This document shows, piece by piece, positions 55,361-64,000 of a stretch of 64,000 bases of DNA. This stretch comes from Actinoplanes sp. SE50/110 (GTDB lineage Bacteria; Actinomycetota; Actinomycetes; Mycobacteriales; Micromonosporaceae): contig NZ_LT827010.1 in the NCBI RefSeq assembly GCF_900119315.1, positions 8,178,001-8,242,000 on the forward strand, read 5' to 3'. A program made the translations under genes and the position numbers. The stretch's first letter is position 1. Each line of letters begins with the position of its first letter. The notes below the pieces were generated by a model. That model was not told the DNA's origin and searched no databases. It was given only the letters and a program-made list of their open reading frames with translations.

Positions 55361-55642
55361 TCAGTGCTGCTCGGGGGTGGCCGGCGTCGCGCTCTCGGCG
55401 AGCACCGTGACGCCGTTCGCGTCGATGGAGAGGAAGCCACCGGCGACGTCGTAGGTGAGCTGCTCACCACCGGCGAGTTTCACCCGCACCTGGGACGGCT
55501 CCTTGAGCAGGCCGAGCAGCGGAGAGTGGCCCGGCAGCACACCGATCTCACCCTCGGTGGTGCGCGCGACGAGCATCTCGGCCTCACCGGCCCAGACCTT
55601 CTCCTCGACGGCGACGACCTCGACGTGAAGTTGGTTGGCCAC
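55361..55642 (-). CDS. atpC: ATP synthase epsilon subunit, short form
   Basis: A 93-aa F1 epsilon subunit. The N-terminal beta sandwich is complete: LHVEVVAVEEKVWAGEAEMLVART, then EGEIGVLPGHSPLLGLL and VAGGFLSIDANGVTVLAE. The helical hairpin that in other bacteria acts as an inhibitory arm (usual total 120-138 aa) is missing, so only the rotor contact remains. The GTG start at 55642 follows AGGGAGA. It is separated from atpD by the LCP gene and a hairpin, whereas in most bacteria atpD and atpC are adjacent. It is followed closely by the DUF2550 gene. Confidence 0.92.
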   Translation of the reverse strand: MANQLHVEVVAVEEKVWAGEAEMLVARTTEGEIGVLPGHSPLLGLLKEPSQVRVKLAGGEQLTYDVAGGFLSIDANGVTVLAESATPATPEQH

Positions 55643-55717
55643 GCTGTCTCCCTCTGACGCTGCAGACCTGTTCGGGTGAAAGTCTAAACGGCGCCGGGCG
55701 CCGGCGTTCGCCCGGGG

Positions 55718-56839
55718 CTAGCTGTTCCGGTTCACGAACTCCGGGTGGGCCAGCAGAAACTCCTGGATGTGGTCCTCCCGGACGGCCGCGAAGAAATCCC
55801 CGGTGCCGGGCGCCAACTGCTCGCCGAGATAGGTGCCGTTCTCCACCAGCGCGCCGCCGGGCAGTTTGATCGAGACCATGTCGTCGGTGTTCAGGTTGCG
55901 CAGGGCCAGGCCCCAGTCGAGCAGACTGTGACCGTTGCCGTCGAAGGTGAGCGCGTCACCGGCCGCGTCCAGCACCCGCAACATCCGCGCCGGGTTGGTC
56001 ACCATGCCCCGGCTCAGCGCCTGCTTCGCCATCGCCTTGAGGAACTGCTGCTGGTGGCGCTGCCGGTCGTAGTCGCTGTGCGGCAGCCCGTACCGCTGCC
56101 GGCAGTAGTCCAGCGCCTCCCAGGCCTGCAGGTGGTAGGTGCCCGGCCGGTACGTCTTCTGCGGCCCGATGTACGGGTGCGGGCAGGAGTTGTCGGCGCA
56201 CTCCGGCCGGCGGGGCCGGGGCCGCCCGTCCGGCCGCAGGTGCTCCGAGCGGACCGGCATGTCCACGGTCATCGTCACCCCGCCCATCGCCTCGACGACC
56301 TGTTTGAAGCCGCCGAAGTTGATGATCGCGCCGGCCTGGAAGTCCCGGATCCCGGTGAGCCCGCTGACCGTCTGGGCCAGCAGGCGAAACCCCTGCCGCA
56401 CGTCGTGACGGCCACCGGCGACCTGGCTGCCGTACGACATCGCGGCGTTGATCTTCGATCTGGTCCCGGCGAAGCCGGTCGGCGGAAACGGCGGGATGGC
56501 CGCATAGAGGTCCCGCGGGATGGAGAACAGGTAGACCTGATCCATCGAGGCGGGGATGTGCGCCACGATGATCGAGTCGGACAGCGGCGCGGTGTGGTCG
56601 TCCCGCGGGTCGATCCCGGCCAGCAGAATGTTGATCGGGCCCCGGATCTCGGCGGCACCGGTGCCCGCGCCGATCAGGCTGCCGTCGGCGTCCAGCCCGG
56701 CGGTGTACCGCGAGATCAGCGCTCGCCCACCGACCAGCACTCCACCGCTGATCATCATCAGCACCGAGCCGAACACGGCGGCGAGCCGGGCCCAGCGCGG
56801 GACGTTCCTCGTTCCCAGGACACCTTTCACGCCCAGCAC
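55718..56839 (-). CDS. LytR-CpsA-Psr (LCP) family wall-polymer transferase inside the atp operon
   Basis: A 373-aa LCP protein, which attaches undecaprenyl-linked teichoic acid-like or arabinogalactan-like polymers to peptidoglycan. One N-terminal helix (AVFGSVLMMISGGVLVGG) anchors an extracytoplasmic domain with NILLAGIDPRDD, LSDSIIVAHI, LFSIPRDLY (the key Arg) and TVSGLTGIRDFQAGAIINFGG. A Cys pair (ECADNSCPHPY) is inserted before the LDYCRQRYGLPHSDYDRQRHQQ region. It lies between atpC and atpD, an unusual place. The start is GTG at 56839 or 56830; no RBS is visible because a hairpin (56845-56876) sits immediately upstream. Confidence 0.9.
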   Translation of the reverse strand: MLGVKGVLGTRNVPRWARLAAVFGSVLMMISGGVLVGGRALISRYTAGLDADGSLIGAGTGAAEIRGPINILLAGIDPRDDHTAPLSDSIIVAHIPASMDQVYLFSIPRDLYAAIPPFPPTGFAGTRSKINAAMSYGSQVAGGRHDVRQGFRLLAQTVSGLTGIRDFQAGAIINFGGFKQVVEAMGGVTMTVDMPVRSEHLRPDGRPRPRRPECADNSCPHPYIGPQKTYRPGTYHLQAWEALDYCRQRYGLPHSDYDRQRHQQQFLKAMAKQALSRGMVTNPARMLRVLDAAGDALTFDGNGHSLLDWGLALRNLNTDDMVSIKLPGGALVENGTYLGEQLAPGTGDFFAAVREDHIQEFLLAHPEFVNRNS

Positions 56840-56844
56840 AACGA

Positions 56845-56876
56845 GAAGCCGTGCCGGTGAGCACCGGCACGGCTTC
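56845..56876 (-). terminator. Perfect 14-bp hairpin after atpD
   Basis: GAAGCCGTGCCGGT (56845-56858) and ACCGGCACGGCTTC (56863-56876) form a perfect 14-bp stem with the loop GAGC. It starts 30 bp after the atpD stop and ends 6 bp before the LCP start. The following TTCTCGTTGT is only partly T-rich. It could terminate or attenuate atpBEFHAGD transcription or mark the start of an independent LCP-atpC-DUF2550 unit. Confidence 0.7.
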
Positions 56877-56906
56877 GTCGTACGTCGGACTTGACGAGGG
56901 CTGAGA

Positions 56907-58364
56907 TCAGCCCTTCATCAGCTCGTGCGCGTTCTTCTCCAGGTCCTCAAGCCCACCGCACATGAAGAAGGCCTGCTCCGGGTAGTTGTCGTACTCACCC
57001 TCGGAGATCTTCTTGAACGCCTCGATGGTCTCCTTCAGCGGGACCGTCGAGCCGGGAACACCGGTGAACTGCTCCGCCGCGTAGGTGTTCTGCGACAGGA
57101 ACCGCTCGATCCGGCGAGCCCGGGCGACCGTGACCTTGTCCACCTCGGAGAGCTCGTCCATACCGAGGATGGCGATGATGTCCTGCAGGTCCTTGTACTT
57201 CTGGAGGATCCGCTGGACCTCACGGGCCACCGTGTAGTGCTCGGCGCCGACGAACTCCGGGGCCAGGATCCGCGAGCTGGAGGCCAGCGGGTCCACGGCG
57301 GGGTAGATGCCCTTGTCCGAGATCGACCGCTCCAGGTTGGTGGTCGCGTCCAGGTGGGCGAAGGTGGTGGCCGGCGCCGGGTCGGTGTAGTCGTCGGCGG
57401 GCACGTAGATCGCCTGCAGCGAGGTGATCGCCTTGCCCCGGACCGAGGTGATCCGCTCCTGCAGCTCACCCATCTCGTCGGCCAGGGTGGGCTGGTAACC
57501 CACGGCCGACGGCATGCGGCCGAGCAGGGTGGAGACCTCGGAACCGGCCTGGGTGAACCGGAAGATGTTGTCGATGAAGAGCAGCACCTCCTGGTTCTGC
57601 ACGTCCCGGAAGTACTCCGCCATGGTCAGGGCGGTCAGGGCGACCCGCAGACGGGTGCCCGGCGGCTCGTCCATCTGGCCGAAGACCAGGGCGGTCTTGT
57701 CCAGCACGCCACCCTCGTCCATCTCCAGGATGAGGTCGTTGCCCTCACGGGTGCGCTCGCCGACGCCGGCGAACACCGAGGTGCCACCGAAATTGCGGGC
57801 GACCCGGATGATCATCTCCTGGATCAGCACGGTCTTGCCCACGCCCGCGCCACCGAACAGGCCGATCTTGCCACCGCGCACGTACGGCGCGAGCAGGTCG
57901 AGCACCTTGATGCCGGTCTCCAGCATCTCGGTCTTCGGCTCGAGGTCGGCGAACGCCGGCGGCTTGCGGTGGATCGACCAGCGCTCCTGGATGTCCAGCG
58001 TCGACGGGTCGACGTTGAGCACCTCGCCGAGGGCGTTGAACACGTGGCCCTTGGTCACGTCACCGACCGGCACCGAGATCGGCGCGCCGGTGTCCGTGAC
58101 CTCCTTGCCACGGACCAGGCCGTCGGTCGGCTGCATCGAGATCGCGCGGAGCAGGTTGTCACCCAGGTGCTGGGCGACCTCCAGCGTCAGCTTCTTGGTG
58201 CCCTCGGAGAGGGTGACCTCGACGTGCAGCGCGTTGAAGATCGGAGGCATGGCGTCACGGGGAAACTCGACGTCGACGACCGGGCCGATGACCCGGACGA
58301 CACGGCCGACAGCGGTCTCCGCCTTGGTGGGCTCGGATGCACCGGAGGTGGCAAGAACAGTCAT
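56907..58364 (-). CDS. atpD: ATP synthase F1 beta subunit
   Basis: The 485-aa catalytic subunit. Walker A is LFGGAGVGKTVLIQE, Walker B region LLFIDNIFRF, the arginine-containing and DELSEED-equivalent motifs are GMDELSEVDK, and FLSQNTYAAEQFTG is typical. A GTG overlaps one codon upstream (58367), but the ATG at 58364 makes the common TGATG overlap with the atpG stop. The extra N-terminal sequence (TVLATSGASEPTKAETAVG) is a short actinobacterial extension. It is followed by the 14-bp hairpin and the LCP gene rather than by atpC. Confidence 0.98.
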   Translation of the reverse strand: MTVLATSGASEPTKAETAVGRVVRVIGPVVDVEFPRDAMPPIFNALHVEVTLSEGTKKLTLEVAQHLGDNLLRAISMQPTDGLVRGKEVTDTGAPISVPVGDVTKGHVFNALGEVLNVDPSTLDIQERWSIHRKPPAFADLEPKTEMLETGIKVLDLLAPYVRGGKIGLFGGAGVGKTVLIQEMIIRVARNFGGTSVFAGVGERTREGNDLILEMDEGGVLDKTALVFGQMDEPPGTRLRVALTALTMAEYFRDVQNQEVLLFIDNIFRFTQAGSEVSTLLGRMPSAVGYQPTLADEMGELQERITSVRGKAITSLQAIYVPADDYTDPAPATTFAHLDATTNLERSISDKGIYPAVDPLASSSRILAPEFVGAEHYTVAREVQRILQKYKDLQDIIAILGMDELSEVDKVTVARARRIERFLSQNTYAAEQFTGVPGSTVPLKETIEAFKKISEGEYDNYPEQAFFMCGGLEDLEKNAHELMKG

Positions 58365-59296
58365 CACACATCACTTCCCGCCGCGGCCAGCGCGTTGGCG
58401 CCGCCGACGATCTCACTGATTTCCTGGGTGATCGCAGCCTGCCGCGCGGAGTTCATCTCGCGCGTGTACCGCTTGAGGAGGTCGTCGGCGTTGTCCGACG
58501 CGCTCTTCATCGCCCGCCGCCGGGAGGCCGACTCGCTGGCCGCCGAGTCCAGCAACGCCGCGTAGATCCGCGTGTTGAGGTATTTCGGCAGCAGCGCGTC
58601 GAGCAGCTCGTCGGCGTCCGGCTCGAACTCGTATGCCGGACGCAGCCCGTCGGACTGCCCCTCGGTCTCGTCCTCGACCTGGACCGGGGCGAGCGGCTTG
58701 GCGTTCGCGGTCTGGGTCATCAGGGACTTGAACTCGGTGCTCACGATGTGCAGCTCGTCGACGCCGGCGATGCCCTCCGGACCGAAGGTGCCCGCGGTCT
58801 CCGAACCGGCCGCGAACGCCTCGATCAGACCGTCACCGATCTTCTTGGCGTCGGCGAAGGTCGGACGCTCCGAGAAGCCGGTCCAGCTGGCCGCGATCTC
58901 CCGGTTCCGGAACCGGTAGTAACTGGCCCCCTTGCGGCCCACCACGTACAGCGCCACCTCCTTGCCCTCCGAGCGGAGCTGAGTGATCAGCTGCTCGGCG
59001 GTCCGGATGGCGTTGGCGTTGTAGGCGCCGGCCAGGCCCCGGTCACTGGTGATCAGCAGGACGCCCGCCCGCTGGACGCGCTCACGCGCGACCAGCAGCG
59101 GGTTGTCCACCGACGCGTTCGACGCCAGGGCGGCCAGCACCTTGGTGATCGCCACCGAGTACGGCCGGGACGCGTTGACCCGTTCCTGGGCCTTCGCGAT
59201 CCGGCTGGTCGCGACGAGCTCCTGCGCCTTGGCGATCTTCTTGGTCGACTTGACCGTCTTGATCCGCCGACGCAGCGCCTGTACCTGACCGGCCAT
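58364..59296 (-). CDS. atpG: ATP synthase F1 gamma subunit
   Basis: The 310-aa central shaft. The N-terminal helix MAGQVQALRRRIKTVKSTKKIAKAQELV and the C-terminal helix with RRAMKSASDNADDLLKRYTREMNSARQAAITQEISEIVGG are canonical and pair as the coiled-coil rotor. The central Rossmann-like part contains LLITSDRGLAGAYNANAIR. An insertion around residues 200-225 (VQVEDETEGQSDG) is typical of actinobacterial gamma, where an extra loop has been linked to regulation. It lies two bases after the atpA stop and overlaps atpD at TGATG. Confidence 0.97.
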   Translation of the reverse strand: MAGQVQALRRRIKTVKSTKKIAKAQELVATSRIAKAQERVNASRPYSVAITKVLAALASNASVDNPLLVARERVQRAGVLLITSDRGLAGAYNANAIRTAEQLITQLRSEGKEVALYVVGRKGASYYRFRNREIAASWTGFSERPTFADAKKIGDGLIEAFAAGSETAGTFGPEGIAGVDELHIVSTEFKSLMTQTANAKPLAPVQVEDETEGQSDGLRPAYEFEPDADELLDALLPKYLNTRIYAALLDSAASESASRRRAMKSASDNADDLLKRYTREMNSARQAAITQEISEIVGGANALAAAGSDV

Positions 59297-59298
59297 GC

Positions 59299-60864
<1,566 letters not shown>

Positions 60865-60940
60865 CCTCTGCCTTCTCTGTCTAGCTCGGGACGTCGCCGC
60901 CACCGAGGGGCTTCTCGATAGGAAATCGAGGGGAAAAAGA

Positions 60941-61762
60941 CTATTTGGCGAACGCCTGCTTGGCGGCGTTCAGCCGCCGCAGGATCGTCCCGTCGTAGAG
61001 ATCCGAGCCGACCCGGACGCTGACCCCGCCGATGATGGCGGGATTGACGTCCACCTTCAGCGAGACCTCACGACCGTAGATCGCGGCGAGCTTGGCGCCC
61101 AGCGCGGACTCCTCGGCGTCGGTGATCGGCTTCGCAACCGTCACATACGCCACCTCACGGTCCCGCCGGGCGGCGGTCAGCTCGACCAGCCGGGTCAGCG
61201 AGGCCTCGAAGCCACGGCCACCGAATCCCTCGAGCGCGACCCGGACGAGCCACACCGTGATGGGCTGCGCCTTGCCGTCGAGCAGATCCCGGACCAGCTT
61301 AGCCCGGGGCGCGACCGGCGCACCGATGTCACTGAGCGTGGCCACCAGCTGCGGGCTGCCGGCGACGATCTGACCGAACCGGAACAGCTCGTCCTCGACC
61401 TCCGCCAGCTTGCCGTCCTTCTGGGCGGCACCGAGCAGCGTGTCGACACCCAGCCGCTCGGTGGCGTCCAGCAGGTCGCCGGGTTTGGAGAACCGGCCGG
61501 CCACCAGGGCGGCCAGCGCGTCGACGGTCACCTTGGTGACCTTGCCGGACAGCAGCGAGTGGAGCAGATCACCGCGGTCCTCGCCGGGCCGGGACGGGTC
61601 GGTCAGCGCCCGGCGCAGCCGGGGCTGACCGCGCAGCAGGCCGGCCACCGACAGGATCTCGTCGGCGACTGTGGCCAGCTGCGCGCCCGTCGACGTGGCG
61701 GTGGCGGCGTGCAGCCGCTCCGCCGCGTCGGCGTAGGCCTGGTTGGTCACGCCGGACGCCAT
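60941..61762 (-). CDS. atpH: ATP synthase F1 delta subunit
   Basis: A 273-aa delta subunit, the long actinobacterial type (about 270 aa against 177 in E. coli). The N-terminal helical domain (TNQAYADAAERLHAATATSTGAQL) binds alpha, and the C-terminal part includes LTRLVELTAARRDREVAYVTVAKP and LKVDVNPAIIGGVSVRVGSDLYDGTILRRLN, the strongest family signature. It overlaps atpF by one base (TGATG at 61762). In mycobacteria, b and delta are fused; here they are separate genes. Confidence 0.96.
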   Translation of the reverse strand: MASGVTNQAYADAAERLHAATATSTGAQLATVADEILSVAGLLRGQPRLRRALTDPSRPGEDRGDLLHSLLSGKVTKVTVDALAALVAGRFSKPGDLLDATERLGVDTLLGAAQKDGKLAEVEDELFRFGQIVAGSPQLVATLSDIGAPVAPRAKLVRDLLDGKAQPITVWLVRVALEGFGGRGFEASLTRLVELTAARRDREVAYVTVAKPITDAEESALGAKLAAIYGREVSLKVDVNPAIIGGVSVRVGSDLYDGTILRRLNAAKQAFAK

Positions 61763-62310
61763 CAGCGCCCGCCCGCCGTGCCGGCGGCGTCGAGGTCCGC
61801 GATGAAGCGCTCGACGGTGCCACGGGTGCGGGCCTCGTCGGCCAGCGCCTCACCGACGATCTTGCCGGCCAGGTCCACGGCCAGCGTCCCGACCTCGGCA
61901 CGGAGCTCCCGGACGATCGACTCGCGCTGGTTGGCCAGCTGCTCGTTGCCGGCCGCGATGATGCGGTCCGACTCCTCGCGAGCCTTGGCCAGCACGTCCT
62001 GCCGGATGCCCTCGGCGTCGGCCCGGGCCTCGTCGCGGATGCGGGCGGCCTCGGTCCGGGCCTCGGCGAGCTGCGCGCGGTACTGCTCGAGCAGCTCGTT
62101 CGCCTCCGCCTGGGCGGCCTCGGCACGCTTGATGCCGCCCTCGATCGCGTCCACGCGAGCGCGGAACGTCTTCTCCATCTGCGGGAAGACGAACTTCATC
62201 AGGACAAAGCAGAGCACGATGAACGCGACCGTCCCGACGACGATCTCCTGCCAGGCAGGAAGGATCGGGTTCGGCGTCTTCGCGGCCCCTTCAGCCAAAT
62301 ACGTGAGCAT
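61762..62310 (-). CDS. atpF: ATP synthase F0 b subunit
   Basis: The 182-aa peripheral stalk. One N-terminal membrane helix (EIVVGTVAFIVLCFVLMKFVF) is followed by a long charged coiled coil: MEKTFRARVDAIEGGIKRAEAAQAEANELLEQYRAQLAEARTEA and the delta-contact end. Length is close to the usual 160-185. It stands 27 bp after the atpE stop and overlaps atpH. Confidence 0.97.
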   Translation of the reverse strand: MLTYLAEGAAKTPNPILPAWQEIVVGTVAFIVLCFVLMKFVFPQMEKTFRARVDAIEGGIKRAEAAQAEANELLEQYRAQLAEARTEAARIRDEARADAEGIRQDVLAKAREESDRIIAAGNEQLANQRESIVRELRAEVGTLAVDLAGKIVGEALADEARTRGTVERFIADLDAAGTAGGR

Positions 62311-62337
62311 GGAGACCTCCCAACGAGGCAGAGGGAG

Positions 62338-62565
62338 TTACTTGCCGGCCCAGATGAAGCCGAACGCGATGCCCAGCAGAGCGAGCGCCTCGACGACCGC
62401 GAAGCCGATCCAGACGTACGGCAGGGTCAGGCGGGACGACTCCGGCTGGCGGGCGGTCGACTGGATGTAGGCCGAGAAGACGAGACCGACACCGATACCC
62501 GGGCCGATGGCAGCGAGACCGTAACCGATGGCGGCGGTGCTACCAACAACTTCGGAGAGCAGCAT
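62338..62565 (-). CDS. atpE: ATP synthase F0 c subunit
   Basis: A 75-aa proteolipid with two membrane helices. The glycine-rich first helix has AIGYGLAAIGPGIGVGLVF, the polar loop STARQPES holds the conserved Arg-Gln-Pro, and the second helix has the ion-binding Glu59 in IGFAVVEALALLG. The absence of extra Gln/Ser ligands around Glu59 suggests a proton-coupled ring, which is inference. The start ATG at 62565 follows GGAGGAACTGAG. Confidence 0.97.
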   Translation of the reverse strand: MLLSEVVGSTAAIGYGLAAIGPGIGVGLVFSAYIQSTARQPESSRLTLPYVWIGFAVVEALALLGIAFGFIWAGK

Positions 62566-62637
62566 TCTCAGTTCCTCCTGGTATCTCGCGTGACTGTCAC
62601 GCGGGACGACAAACGGGGTGTTGCGGGTGGGACAAAA

Positions 62638-63429
62638 TCAGTGCCCGTCGGCGAGCGCGCCCTGGACGTAGCTCGCCGTCAGCACCGTGAAGACGTAGGC
62701 CTGGAGACAGATCACCAGGAACTCGAGGAAGGTCAGCGCGATGCTCAGCGCCCAGGACAGGATCGACACCGGGGCGAGGAAGCCGTTGGCGCTGATCATC
62801 GCGAACCCGCCGAGCGTGAACACCAGCAGCAGCATGTGCCCGGCGAACATGTTGGCGAACAGACGGACGGCCAGCGAGAACGGGCGGACCAGGAAGTTCG
62901 AGAAGAACTCGATCGGGATCAGCAGCGGCAGGATGAACCACGGGGCCGGCGGGATCAGCGCGTGCTTCAGGTACTTGAAGAAGCCGTGCTTCCGGGCGCC
63001 GACATAGATGAACATCACATAGCTGATGACCGCGAGGAACGCCGGGAACGCGATGTGCGAGTTCGGCGAGAGCTGCACGAACGGCAGGATGCCGAAGAAG
63101 TTGTTCACGATGATGAACATGAACAGCGTGGTGAGGTACGGCGCGAAGTTGACCCCGCGCGGACCGATCATGTCGATCGCGACGTTGTTCCGCACGAAGC
63201 CGTAGATGCTCTCGGCGAGCCACTGCTTCTTGGTCGGGACCAGCTGCGGCTTCCGGTACGCGGCCAGGAAGAAGACGATGATCGCCGCCACCGCGATCCA
63301 GACGAGCACCGTGATCTTGGTGAACCAGTAATTGCTCTCCGCGCCCCACGGCAGGATGCTGGGCAGGTAGAAGTCCTCGACGCTGGGCGGGAACTCTGCC
63401 GCGAGGACCGCCGACTGAACGATCACCAT
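62638..63429 (-). CDS. atpB: ATP synthase F0 a subunit
   Basis: A 263-aa membrane protein that forms the proton channel. The essential arginine is in LAVRLFANMFAGHMLLLVF, and the later FVICLQAYVFTVLTASYVQGAL is typical of the last helix. The N-terminus (VQSAVLAAEFPPSVEDFYLPSIL) places the start on the outside. Length and motifs agree with actinobacterial atpB. It is 11 bp after the AtpI-like gene and 72 bp before atpE. Confidence 0.97.
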   Translation of the reverse strand: MVIVQSAVLAAEFPPSVEDFYLPSILPWGAESNYWFTKITVLVWIAVAAIIVFFLAAYRKPQLVPTKKQWLAESIYGFVRNNVAIDMIGPRGVNFAPYLTTLFMFIIVNNFFGILPFVQLSPNSHIAFPAFLAVISYVMFIYVGARKHGFFKYLKHALIPPAPWFILPLLIPIEFFSNFLVRPFSLAVRLFANMFAGHMLLLVFTLGGFAMISANGFLAPVSILSWALSIALTFLEFLVICLQAYVFTVLTASYVQGALADGH

Positions 63430-63440
63430 GGCCCTTCCTG

Positions 63441-63674
63441 TCAGGCGCCGAGCCGGCGCACGATGAGGTACACACCTAGGCCGATGCCGAGGACCGCGCC
63501 GATGCCGGCGAAGATGCCCTCAGTTCCGACGTAGTGGTCGACCAGCCACCCGATCCCACCCCAGACCAACATGCCCGCGATGAGGTAGGTGACTGCCGTC
63601 ATGCCCGCACCGGAATCGGGCGGGGTGGGGCCTTCGTCACCGCGTTTGTCGTGGGGAGGTTCTTGGCCGGTCAT
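63441..63674 (-). CDS. AtpI/AtpZ-like small membrane protein
   Basis: A 77-aa protein with a hydrophilic N-terminus (MTGQEPPHDKRGDEGPTPPDSG) and two membrane helices (TYLIAGMLVWGGIGWLVDHY and GIFAGIGAVLGIGLGVYLIV). The pattern of GGIGWLVD and a Gly-rich second helix is that of the small AtpZ/AtpI-type proteins encoded at the start of actinobacterial atp operons and linked to F0 assembly or Mg uptake. The ATG at 63674 is chosen; longer frames have no support. Confidence 0.82.
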   Translation of the reverse strand: MTGQEPPHDKRGDEGPTPPDSGAGMTAVTYLIAGMLVWGGIGWLVDHYVGTEGIFAGIGAVLGIGLGVYLIVRRLGA

Positions 63675-63884
63675 GACGGCCCGAACGATATCAGCAGCTA
63701 ATACGAAGCTAAGCGGGACCCCCCGCACAACCGCAGTTGTCCAGGCGTCAGGGGTCTCGCAACTGGAAGCACACGGTACTCCTGTCGCGCCAAAACGGAA
63801 CAAGGCACGGCGGGACACATCACCGGATCGTGGCAGTTGATCAGCTAAACCTCCGCTGAGCTGGGGTGATATTCGTGCTGCAGA

Positions 63885-64000
63885 TCACCTTCGGAGTGTC
63901 GCCCGGGTTACCTGCCAGGCCTGCACGCCGGTCCAGACCATGACCCCGGCCACGACACCGAGCCCCAGCGCCGTCTTGGCAGGCCAATCGGACGAGACGC
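63885..64000 (-). CDS. C-terminal end of an unidentified membrane protein, cut by window edge
   Basis: The last 37 residues of a leftward gene: DWPAKTALGLGVVAGVMVWTG then VQAWQVTRATLRR and a TGA at 63885-63887. The hydrophobic stretch suggests a final membrane helix and the end is basic. The 210-bp gap (63675-63884) before the AtpI-like gene must include the atp promoter, although no convincing -35/-10 pair can be seen. In mycobacteria a WecA-type or AtpI-like gene lies here, but identity cannot be judged from this fragment. Confidence 0.6.
   Translation of the reverse strand, partial: VSSDWPAKTALGLGVVAGVMVWTGVQAWQVTRATLRR

Overview
This 64 kb window looks like a stretch of chromosome from a high-GC actinomycete, most likely Micromonosporaceae (Actinoplanes-like). 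The clues are very high GC content with strong third-position GC bias, frequent GTG and TTG starts, 1-14 bp overlaps between genes, NucS instead of MutS/MutL, a long NAD-specific glutamate dehydrogenase, a DUF6232 protein, and a mce/thl/meaB neighbourhood next to two polarity-type coiled-coil genes, as at the Streptomyces scy/filP locus. I see no rRNA, tRNA, CRISPR array, insertion sequence or prophage. Both ends cut through genes: a cysteine desulfurase at the left, and the C-terminus of an unidentified membrane protein at the right.

Layout. 0-3.1 kb: cysteine desulfurase and the etfBA electron-transfer flavoprotein operon. 3.3-4.5 kb: a small Cys/His-rich ORF, two DUF202 membrane proteins and a PLDc_N-type protein. 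4.6-5.9 kb: a SigE-family sigma factor coupled to a single-pass membrane protein. 6.1-10.3 kb: an IlvG-like ThDP enzyme overlapping a membrane-anchored Hsp70, then enoyl-CoA hydratase. 10.4-16 kb: DUF6232, a DoxX-like protein, ribokinase, an ABC ATPase, and a ROK regulator divergent from a NagZ-type GH3 enzyme. 16.4-23.5 kb: giant NAD-GDH divergent from a lipoprotein class B PBP. 23.5-25.8 kb: an 11-copy intergenic tandem repeat, then a ureohydrolase with a 337-residue repetitive acidic tail. 25.8-33.1 kb: thioredoxin-TPR protein, IcmA-type acyl-CoA mutase, FAD monooxygenase/PadR pair, meaB, thiolase and methylmalonyl-CoA epimerase. 33.4-36.4 kb: two coiled-coil, DivIVA-like genes. 36.5-46.9 kb: an iron-sulfur (6-4) photolyase, an ABC exporter with aldehyde dehydrogenase, small zinc-motif proteins, NucS and membrane proteins. 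46.9-50.3 kb: an FtsK/EccC-like ATPase overlapping a coiled-coil membrane protein. 50.4-54.8 kb: 3-hydroxyacyl-CoA dehydrogenase, MurA (Asp variant), PduO-type adenosyltransferase, VOC and PhzF proteins. 54.9-63.7 kb: DUF2550 and the ATP synthase operon, in which an LCP-family gene and a strong hairpin separate atpD from atpC.

How the genes fit together. Fatty- and branched-acid catabolism (etfBA, enoyl-CoA hydratase, thiolase, hydroxyacyl-CoA dehydrogenase, epimerase, IcmA-type mutase, MeaB, cobalamin adenosyltransferase) forms a dispersed adenosylcobalamin-dependent acyl-CoA module. Envelope growth is served by MurA, the PBP, LCP, NagZ and the polar coiled-coil proteins. Energy supply is the atp operon.

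The least explained loci are the FtsK-like/coiled-coil pair, the ureohydrolase tail with its neighbouring repeat array, and the interrupted atpD-atpC junction. All calls come from reading the sequence and from remembered family knowledge. No database search was run.
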